Positions 27,020-34,198 of a stretch of DNA of 64,000 bases are shown here, in pieces. Position numbers and translations under genes: made by a program. Under the pieces are notes generated by a model. That model ran no database searches and was not told where the DNA came from. It was given only the letters and a program-made list of their open reading frames with translations. This DNA is from Paenarthrobacter sp. A20 (lineage in GTDB: Bacteria > Actinomycetota > Actinomycetes > Actinomycetales > Micrococcaceae). The stretch's first letter is position 1, and every line of letters starts with the position of its first letter. The stretch lies in the NCBI RefSeq assembly GCF_024168825.1, contig NZ_JALJWH010000001.1, positions 2,108,001 to 2,172,000 of the forward strand, given 5' to 3'.

Positions 27020-28957
27020 GTGGCAGACACAGCAACCTCCAACCTTACCGTCACCACCATTTCCCTGACCATGGCCGAACTCGGTCCGCTCAACCCCTTG
27101 CCCGTGGTCGCCGCCGAACTCGACCAGCCCTATACCGTGGGCGAGGGCGTTCCCGACGATCTGCAGGCCTCGGCCCGCTACGGTGTGGTGCCCAACGTGT
27201 ACCCGTACCTTATGCAGGATGGCTACAGCCGCGAGGCGGCACCCAAGGAAGTGCCCGCCGTCGTGCTGGAAAACAGCAAGCTCAAGGTGACGGTCATCCC
27301 GTCGCTGGGTGGCCGCATCTGGGAGCTCTTCGACAAAGCGACCGGCAAGCAGCTCCTCCACACCCACGATGCTCCGCAACTGGCAAACATCGCGCTGCGT
27401 AAGGCGTGGTTCGCGGGCGGACTGGAGTGGAACATCGGGACCCGCGGGCACTCGCCCACCAGCTGCGATCCCTTGCACACCGCCATCGTCCACACGCCCG
27501 ACGGCAAGCACATCCTGCGCATGTGGGAGTTCGAACGGCTGAGGGAAGTGGTGTTCCAAGTGGACATCTGGCTCCCCGCGGACTCGCCCGTGGTGTTCGC
27601 TGCGGTGCGGATCCGGAACCCCAATGACCACGACGTTCCGATGTACTGGTGGAGCAATGCGGCCATCCCGGAGACGGACCGCACCCGCGTCATCGCCCCG
27701 GCCGATGAGGCCTACGGCAGTGACTACACCACGGACATCACCCGCGTCCGGCCCACCAGCCACGAAGGCTATGACGGCACGTGGCCGGTCAACAGCCCCC
27801 ACGCGGCGGACTTTTTCTTCGACATCGACCCTGCCGAACGGCGCTGGGTTGTGGCAGCAGACGACGACGGCGACGGGCTGGCGATGCTGTCCACGGGCCT
27901 CCTGCGCGGCAAGAAGCTCTTCGTGTGGGGCCAGGGACAGGGCGGCAAACGCTGGCAGGAATGGCTGAGCCCCGGAGCTGGGCCGTATGCCGAGATCCAG
28001 GCCGGTTTGGCGCAGACGCAGTTTGAGCACCTGGTGATGCCAGCCGGCGCCCAGTGGGCATGGGTTGAGGCGTACGGTAACGGGCATCTGGATTCGGAGA
28101 CCTCGCACGGTGATGATTGGGCCGCCGCGGTGGCGCACGCCGGCGAACGTTTGGAAGGGCTTCTGCCGCACGAAGAACTCGAGGCGATGCTTCCCGCAGC
28201 CATCGCCGACGCCGACGTCCCGCCGTCGACAATGTTGCTCCACGGCAGCGGCTGGGGAGTGGTGGAGCGGGCCCGGCGGCTGAAGACCGGCAAGGGCTGG
28301 GTCGACGAGAGTGGAACTCCGTTCGTGGATGAAAGCATCACGGGGGAGCAGGAACCGTGGCTTGGGCTACTGCAGGGAAAAGCGTTCGACGGCGCCCCCA
28401 GCTTCGTTGCGGGAACGGACTGGGAAGCATTGCTCGTGGCGCAGGACAGCCCTGAGGCGACCTTCCAACTGGCCACCATGCGGCACGCCCGGCAGGATCT
28501 GGAGGGTGCGAAGGAGTTGTACCGGGACGTGCTGTCCAATGGAGAGGCTTCTGCCGGTGTCAAGGCGCTCGCACACCGCGGATTGGGCTTGGCGTTGCTC
28601 GCCGCCGGACAGGACACCGCTGGACTCGCTGAACTCCGGAAGGGCGTGGAGTCTGACTTTTCAAACGCAGCTTTGCTGACAGAAGCCGTGACGCTCAGCA
28701 TCCGGCACGGGGACCCGGCCATGGCGCTGGAACTGAACGACACGGCACCCAAGGAGGGTGCCGGCGTCGGACGTTTGAGGTTCCTCAGGGCGTTGGCGCT
28801 CGCAAGGACCGGAAACCCCGGTGGGGCGGCTGCGATCCTGCGCGAGGGCGTCGAGATCCCGGACCTCCGGGAGGGGGAGGATGCGCTCGCGGCGCTGTGG
28901 CAGGAAGTCTGCCCGAACGAGGCGGTGCCTGCCGCGTACCAATTCGGGATGCATTAG
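27020..28957 (+). CDS. DUF5107 protein with tetratricopeptide-like C-terminus
   Basis: A 645-aa protein starting at GTG 27020, one base after the preceding stop. Residues about 60-360 match DUF5107: beta-sandwich blocks ENSKLKVTVIPSLGGRIWEL, AWFAGGLEWNIGTRGHSPTS and MYWWSNAAIPET resemble galactose-mutarotase-like domains. The C-terminal 180 residues are alpha-helical repeats (for example ARQDLEGAKELYRDVLSNG), typical of TPR-like tails in this family. It has no signal peptide. It is probably a cytosolic sugar-binding or sugar-modifying partner of the adjacent hydrolase. Confidence 0.75.
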   Translation: MADTATSNLTVTTISLTMAELGPLNPLPVVAAELDQPYTVGEGVPDDLQASARYGVVPNVYPYLMQDGYSREAAPKEVPAVVLENSKLKVTVIPSLGGRIWELFDKATGKQLLHTHDAPQLANIALRKAWFAGGLEWNIGTRGHSPTSCDPLHTAIVHTPDGKHILRMWEFERLREVVFQVDIWLPADSPVVFAAVRIRNPNDHDVPMYWWSNAAIPETDRTRVIAPADEAYGSDYTTDITRVRPTSHEGYDGTWPVNSPHAADFFFDIDPAERRWVVAADDDGDGLAMLSTGLLRGKKLFVWGQGQGGKRWQEWLSPGAGPYAEIQAGLAQTQFEHLVMPAGAQWAWVEAYGNGHLDSETSHGDDWAAAVAHAGERLEGLLPHEELEAMLPAAIADADVPPSTMLLHGSGWGVVERARRLKTGKGWVDESGTPFVDESITGEQEPWLGLLQGKAFDGAPSFVAGTDWEALLVAQDSPEATFQLATMRHARQDLEGAKELYRDVLSNGEASAGVKALAHRGLGLALLAAGQDTAGLAELRKGVESDFSNAALLTEAVTLSIRHGDPAMALELNDTAPKEGAGVGRLRFLRALALARTGNPGGAAAILREGVEIPDLREGEDALAALWQEVCPNEAVPAAYQFGMH

Positions 28958-28979
28958 TCCCTTCGAAGGATAAAAAGTC

Positions 28980-29019
28980 CCGGGGATAGTGGGTTGCAGT
29001 GGGAATGCGCTATCCCCGG
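28980..29019 (+). terminator. Hairpin after the DUF5107 gene
   Basis: A perfect 10-bp stem (28980-28989 with 29010-29019) encloses a 20-nt loop; no T-tract follows. It separates the GH123-like/DUF5107 pair from the regulated galactanase operon. Confidence 0.5.
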
Positions 29020-29061
29020 CGGCCGGGTGGCAGACGTTGGGCGGCCAGCAAAAATCACCAC

Positions 29062-29090
29062 TTGACGGGTGACGTGGGTCACTGTATGTT
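29062..29090 (+). promoter_or_regulatory. Promoter of the galactanase/surface-protein operon
   Basis: TTGACG (29062-29067) and TATGTT (29085-29090) are spaced by exactly 17 bp. The -10 is buried in the first LacI-type operator. Confidence 0.6.
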
Positions 29091-29100
29091 TACGTAAACC
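29087..29100. promoter_or_regulatory. LacI-type operator O1
   Basis: TGTTTACGTAAACC, 13 of 14 bases matching the local consensus TGTTTACGTAAACA. It overlaps the -10 element of the galactanase operon. Confidence 0.8.
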
Positions 29101-29107
29101 TCTTCTA

Positions 29108-29121
29108 TGTTCACGTAAACA
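29108..29121. promoter_or_regulatory. LacI-type operator O2
   Basis: TGTTCACGTAAACA, centred 21 bp (two helical turns) after O1, so repressors could bind on the same DNA face. Confidence 0.8.
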
Positions 29122-29143
29122 TGAACGGATTGGATTTAAGACA

Positions 29144-32100
29144 ATGTTGTCGAGCTCGCACGCATCGTCGCGTCATCGTTTGGTCGCGGCCTTAGCTGCT
29201 TCAACCCTCGCCCTAGGCGCCCTTCCCCTGCTGGCCTCGCCGGCATCCGCCGCTGAGGACCTTGTCCTCACCCCCAACCCGGCCCAGGCAGGCCCGTCGT
29301 TCAAAGGCTGGGGCACCAGCCTCGTCTGGATGGCCAACGCCACCGGACAGTATCCGGAAGCCATCCGGAACGATCTGATCGACAAGGTCTTCGGTGACGA
29401 CGGCCTGAACCTCAACATCGCCCGCTATAACGTTGGCGGTGGCAACGCCACGGATATCCCCGACTACCTTCGTCCCGGCGGAGCTGTTCCCGGCTGGTGG
29501 AACCCGAATGCCGGCCTCTCCGACCAGAATGGGCCGATCACCACCAACTACGCTGACCGGGACCGTTTCCTGGCCGCCTGGACCGGCGAGAACGCCTCGG
29601 ATTACAACCTCGACGCCGATGCTTCCCAGCGGGCCTGGATCGCGGCCATCAAGGACAAAGTGACCACCTGGGAGGCCTTCAGCAACTCGCCGCCCTACTT
29701 CATGACCGAAAGCGGCTACGTCAGCGGTGGTACAGACCCCAACGCCGACCAGATCAAGCCCGCAGCCATCGGTAAGTTCGTCAACTACGTCAAAAAGGCG
29801 GCTGAGCACGTCGAAGACACTGAAGGCATCAGCTTCGACACGATCAACCCCCTCAACGAGCCCAACACGAATTACTGGAAGACCACCTTCGGCGGCAACG
29901 GCCTGCCAAATGGAGGAGGCCAGGAGGGTGCCCACGCAGGCCCCGCACTGCAGTCCCAGGTGCTGACCGCCATGGCTGCCGAGCTCGCCGAACCGGGCAC
30001 CACCACCGAGGCCAAGGTCTCCGGTCCGGATGAGACCTCCCCGAGCCGCTTCCTGGAAGATTGGAACGGCTGGACTCCGGAAACCAAAGAGGCCGTCAGC
30101 CAGCTGAACGTCCACACCTACTCCACCGGCGACCGCCTCGCGGTCCGCGACATCGCCAAGGCAACGGACAAGCCGCTGTCCATGAGCGAAGTCGAAGGCA
30201 ACTGGGGCGGTGACTCCTGGAATCCGGAGAGCATCGAAAACGGTTTGGGTATGGCCACGCGCATCACCGATGACCTCCGCGAGCTCGATCCTGAGTCCTG
30301 GGTGCTGTGGCAGCCGGTCGAAGACCTCTACAACATGGAACTGGGCGAGAAGAAGAACTGGGGATCCGTCTTCATCGACTTCGACTGCAACGCCGATGGC
30401 GACTCCGTGCGGCGTTTGGCCGCAGACGCCGCAGATCCTTCGTGCCGCACCACGGTGAACTCGAAGTACAACACCATCCGCAACTTCACCCACTACATCG
30501 CCCCGGGTGACCGGATCATTCCCACCAGCGACGGCAAGACCACATCTGCGCTGAAGGCCGATGGTTCCGGCCTGTCGATGGTGCACACCAACGATTCCGA
30601 CCAGGCCAAGACCATCAAGGTGGACTTGTCCAAGTTCGCAACGATCGCTGCCGGTGCCACGGTTACTCCAGTGGTCACCACCCAGTCCCCATCCGGTGAT
30701 CCGACGGCCAACGCGCTTGTCAGTGGCACCGCCGTCGCCGTCGACGCCGGAACGCGCTCGGCGACGCTGACCGTTCCTGCCAAGTCCGTCACCACCTTCG
30801 TGGTGAACGGGGCATCCGGCGTCGCAGCGGATGCGCCGGCGGTACAGGATGGACAGTCCTACAGCTTCGTCGGAGTTCAGAGTGGCCGTGCAGTTACGGC
30901 ATCGGATGGCTCACCGAAAACCGTGCTCAGCGATTCGGTCGCCGGCGGAAACCAGGTATGGAAAGCAACCCTTATCGCCGATGAAGACGGCACCACTCGT
31001 GACCGTTTTGTCCTGAGGCTCGCTGATGGCCGTGCTTTGGCGGCCGATACCAACGGCACTACGCTGCGCACCATCACTGACGAAGAAGCACGCACGGATA
31101 GCTCGGCCCAGTGGCTGTTCAGCACCACGGACGGTACCTCGTTCAGCCTTCTGAACGCTGGCGTTCACCAGGTCCTGGACGTCTCAAACCAGTCCACGCA
31201 CGAAGGTGCTTGGATTGGGTTGTGGACCTCCAACGGTGGGGCCAACCAGGCCTTCACCCTGCGGAATGCCAGTGAGGGCACGGGCTACAACAGCTTCCGG
31301 CCCGGCCAGGACTGGCGGGATAACAACGGCAACCTGATCCAGGCCCATGGTGGCCAGGTGGTGACGTCCAAGGATTCCGAAGGCAAGACGATCTACTACC
31401 TGTACGGGGAGGACCGCACCAACGGTTACCACTCCGCACCGGGCGTGCACGCTTACAGCTCCTACGATCTGTACAACTGGAAGGACGAGGGAGTTGCGCT
31501 GAAGACGTTGTCCTCACGCGGGCAAATCGACTCGGATCCGTACTTCCAGAACCTGTACTCGGGCTACACCACGGAGCAGAAGGACGCCGTCTACCGTGAC
31601 CTCGGTACGGTGCCTGTGAATGGCCAGACCCCGCCGATCCTTGAGCGACCGAAGGTTATTTACAACGCGGCCACCAACAAGTGGGTCATGTGGGTCCACG
31701 CTGACGGGCCGTCGTCGTGGTCTACCGCTCAGTACGCCAAAGCCAACGCAGGCGTAGCAGTTTCTGATTCACCGTTCGGACCGTTCCGGTACATCGACAG
31801 CTACCGCCTCCACAAGGCAACGGCCGGCGATCCCACCAACTTCGCTCCGAACAACCCGGGCATGGCCAGGGACATGAACCTCTTTGTGGATGACGATGGC
31901 ACCGGCTACATCATCTACTCCAGCGAAGAGAACAAGACCATGTTCATCTCCAAGCTCAACGCTGATTACACCTACCTGTCCGCTTCACCGGATACAGCGG
32001 TGGAGGGCGTCGACTTCCGGCGGGCCTTTGTCAACCAGTCCCGTGAATCACCGGCCATCATGAAATACCAGGGCCGCTACTTCATCATCTCGTCGGGAAC

Positions 32101-33430
32101 CACTGGTTGGTCGCCGAACCCGTCCCGGTACGGCACGGCCACCAGCATCCTGGGGGAGTGGACTGACATGGGAGATCCGTTCAGCAGCGATGTTTCCTGG
32201 AACTCCAACAACTCGCAGCCGTCCTCGGTGATCCCCGTTGATCCAGCGAACGGCAAGTTCATCTACATGGGCGACCGCTGGAACGGCGGATCCGACCAGG
32301 CCCTGGCCACCGCACCGATGGTGTGGCTGCCTATCCAGATGGGCGAGGGTGGCAAGACGCTGGCGGTGAAGTCCCCGTCCGAGTGGAAACTTGAGGATCT
32401 GGACGCCAACTCCGCATGGAACGTCACCGGTGTTCCTGCCAGCCTGGCTGTTGGCTCAACCTTCAGTGTTAACTCCGTGACAGTCACCCAGAACGGACAG
32501 AGCTCCACCCAGCCCGTCACCTGGCAGGTCACCGGCAACACGAACACCGTGGGAGTCATCACCGCTACGGGCACGCTCCCCGGTTTCGGTAACCGGACAT
32601 TCACCCGGACCATCCCTGTTGTTCCTGACGGTGTCCAGTACGCGGTCAACGCCGGTGGGCAGCAGACAGCCGACTGGACTGCGTTGATGGCAGCAGCGGC
32701 CCAGGACGGACCTGTCCTGAACAGCGCGGCGGACCAGCCCTTCGGCGCTGATCCGGCGACGGGCAAGAGCTGGGGTTACGAAAGCCAGGACAGCGGAGTC
32801 TCCGGAACCGCGGATGGCAATATCTTCACCACCCTCCGCTACGCCAAGGCCGGGAGGGACCTGACCTACAAGTTCAACGATCTGGCTCCGGGCACCTACA
32901 CGGTCTACGCCGGGTACTACGATCCGTGGGCCCAGTGGGACGACCGCGGGGCCAAGGTCACCGTCAACGGCGCAGTGGTGGAAGCTGACCACGACTACAG
33001 CGGTGACTACCAGTCCGCGGCCTACCAGAACGTCACGGTGGGCACGGACGGGAAACTGACCTTCTCCTTGAGCCCCACCCGGGGCCCGGATGTGCAGCTC
33101 AGCTGGCTGATGATCGCCAACCCGGTCCCGGCCGCACCGCAGCTGAACGTCACGGCAGTGGCCAGCACCAAGTGTGTTGCCGGCAAGGTCACCGTGACCG
33201 CGCAGCTGACGAACAACGACACCAAGTCGGTCCAGGCCACCTTCACCTCGGCCTACGGAACCAAGTCCTTCGCCGAGGTCAAGCCGGGCAAGAACGCGGT
33301 CCATGCCTTCACCACCCGTGCCGCTTCGGTACAGGCAGGCACCGTGGCCGTTGAAGCCAAGGCCACGGTCAACGGCCAACCGGTAACAGTGACAGCAAAC
33401 GCCGCCTACAACGCAGCATCCTGCAACTAA
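29144..33430 (+). CDS. Secreted GH30-GH43_24 bifunctional arabinogalactan galactanase
   Basis: About 1428 aa from ATG 29144, with a Sec signal ending near ASPASAAE. Domains in order: GH30 (about 50-480; GWGTSLVWMANATG, acid/base E239 in NPLNEPN, nucleophile E349 in SEVEG), most like endo-beta-1,6-galactanases; a ricin-type beta-trefoil (about 566-710); GH43 subfamily 24 (about 712-1085; ERPKVIYN, ARDMNLFVDDDG, SQPSSVIPV with the Gln that replaces the usual base), typical of exo-beta-1,3-galactanases; a small Ig-like domain (about 1090-1160); and a C-terminal module (1164-1428) shared with the phosphodiesterase at 44582. Together these activities would strip both side chains and backbone of type II arabinogalactan. 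Expression is expected to be LacI-controlled through O1 and O2. Confidence 0.9.
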   Translation: MLSSSHASSRHRLVAALAASTLALGALPLLASPASAAEDLVLTPNPAQAGPSFKGWGTSLVWMANATGQYPEAIRNDLIDKVFGDDGLNLNIARYNVGGGNATDIPDYLRPGGAVPGWWNPNAGLSDQNGPITTNYADRDRFLAAWTGENASDYNLDADASQRAWIAAIKDKVTTWEAFSNSPPYFMTESGYVSGGTDPNADQIKPAAIGKFVNYVKKAAEHVEDTEGISFDTINPLNEPNTNYWKTTFGGNGLPNGGGQEGAHAGPALQSQVLTAMAAELAEPGTTTEAKVSGPDETSPSRFLEDWNGWTPETKEAVSQLNVHTYSTGDRLAVRDIAKATDKPLSMSEVEGNWGGDSWNPESIENGLGMATRITDDLRELDPESWVLWQPVEDLYNMELGEKKNWGSVFIDFDCNADGDSVRRLAADAADPSCRTTVNSKYNTIRNFTHYIAPGDRIIPTSDGKTTSALKADGSGLSMVHTNDSDQAKTIKVDLSKFATIAAGATVTPVVTTQSPSGDPTANALVSGTAVAVDAGTRSATLTVPAKSVTTFVVNGASGVAADAPAVQDGQSYSFVGVQSGRAVTASDGSPKTVLSDSVAGGNQVWKATLIADEDGTTRDRFVLRLADGRALAADTNGTTLRTITDEEARTDSSAQWLFSTTDGTSFSLLNAGVHQVLDVSNQSTHEGAWIGLWTSNGGANQAFTLRNASEGTGYNSFRPGQDWRDNNGNLIQAHGGQVVTSKDSEGKTIYYLYGEDRTNGYHSAPGVHAYSSYDLYNWKDEGVALKTLSSRGQIDSDPYFQNLYSGYTTEQKDAVYRDLGTVPVNGQTPPILERPKVIYNAATNKWVMWVHADGPSSWSTAQYAKANAGVAVSDSPFGPFRYIDSYRLHKATAGDPTNFAPNNPGMARDMNLFVDDDGTGYIIYSSEENKTMFISKLNADYTYLSASPDTAVEGVDFRRAFVNQSRESPAIMKYQGRYFIISSGTTGWSPNPSRYGTATSILGEWTDMGDPFSSDVSWNSNNSQPSSVIPVDPANGKFIYMGDRWNGGSDQALATAPMVWLPIQMGEGGKTLAVKSPSEWKLEDLDANSAWNVTGVPASLAVGSTFSVNSVTVTQNGQSSTQPVTWQVTGNTNTVGVITATGTLPGFGNRTFTRTIPVVPDGVQYAVNAGGQQTADWTALMAAAAQDGPVLNSAADQPFGADPATGKSWGYESQDSGVSGTADGNIFTTLRYAKAGRDLTYKFNDLAPGTYTVYAGYYDPWAQWDDRGAKVTVNGAVVEADHDYSGDYQSAAYQNVTVGTDGKLTFSLSPTRGPDVQLSWLMIANPVPAAPQLNVTAVASTKCVAGKVTVTAQLTNNDTKSVQATFTSAYGTKSFAEVKPGKNAVHAFTTRAASVQAGTVAVEAKATVNGQPVTVTANAAYNAASCN

Positions 33431-33436
33431 CCTGAC

Positions 33437-33469
33437 GCTGGTGGTCCGCCTGATTGGCGGGCCACCAGC
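33437..33469 (+). terminator. Hairpin between galactanase and WxL-like genes
   Basis: Arms 33437-33450 and 33456-33469 pair with one mismatch around a 5-nt loop, followed by TTCTCTT. It probably attenuates transcription into the surface-protein genes. Confidence 0.65.
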
Positions 33470-33521
33470 TTCTCTTACCCCTCTCCATCCGGCTGGTGTG
33501 CCGGACCTACGTGAAAGAAGC

Positions 33522-34151
33522 ATGAAAGTGAACCGACATAAATTTCTGCCCCGTGTTGGCGCCGTCACAACTGCCACGGCGTTGTTGCTGGGTGTCGCCG
33601 GTATGGCGATGGCTGACCAGAACCACGGCGACCAGGACGTGGATGTCAACGTCGGCATTACCGAAATCGTCGACGGCGGTGTGCTGGCCATGAGCGTGGC
33701 AGGCACGGCCACGGCACTGACCGAGGACGGTTCCACGCCTACTGTGCGCCAGTTCAAAGGCACCCTGCCTACAGTGACGGTGACCGATACCCGGTCCCCG
33801 GATGAGATCCCTGCCGGTGCCGGCTGGTATGTGCTGGGCACCTCAACGGATTTCGTCGGCGGCGCGGGACAACCGGCCATCAGCGCATCACACTTGGGGT
33901 GGGCACCGAAGGTGATCGACGGCGGCGCGTCCGGTCAGGTGGCCGAAGGCGACCAGGTAGACACCGTCATGGACCAGGGGCCGATTGCTGTGGGCCTGGT
34001 GGACCAGGAACTGCTGGCGCTGGCCCTGGACTCAGGAGCGATTGCCTCGGAAGGACAGTGGACAGCCAACGCGGACCTCTTCATGAAAACCCCCGCAACA
34101 GTGGCCCCCGGTAACTACACCGCCAAGCTCACCCTGTCCCTGTTCGAATAA
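33522..34151 (+). CDS. WxL-like secreted surface protein 1
   Basis: A 209-aa protein with a signal peptide ending near AMADQ and mature start QNHGDQDVDVNV. The core VTVTDTRSPDEIPAGAGWYV and the C-terminal APGNYTAKLTLSLFE match the pattern of Firmicutes WxL domains (VTDTR...GAGW near the middle, aGtYtatLTwtL at the end), with the two W-x-L motifs degenerate. WxL domains bind peptidoglycan non-covalently and assemble with DUF916 proteins. It is paralogous to the gene at 56107. A small 6-bp hairpin (34168-34183) lies between it and the GH95-like gene. Confidence 0.7.
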   Translation: MKVNRHKFLPRVGAVTTATALLLGVAGMAMADQNHGDQDVDVNVGITEIVDGGVLAMSVAGTATALTEDGSTPTVRQFKGTLPTVTVTDTRSPDEIPAGAGWYVLGTSTDFVGGAGQPAISASHLGWAPKVIDGGASGQVAEGDQVDTVMDQGPIAVGLVDQELLALALDSGAIASEGQWTANADLFMKTPATVAPGNYTAKLTLSLFE

Positions 34152-34198
34152 TCCGTCTACTTCAAGTCCGGCAACGATGCCGGCTGAAAGCCTGTTTC

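Noticed and set aside
32456..33880. 474-codon minus-strand ORF across the galactanase end and the WxL-like gene
   Set aside because: It spans two well-supported plus-strand genes and a terminator hairpin, and has no recognisable protein features.
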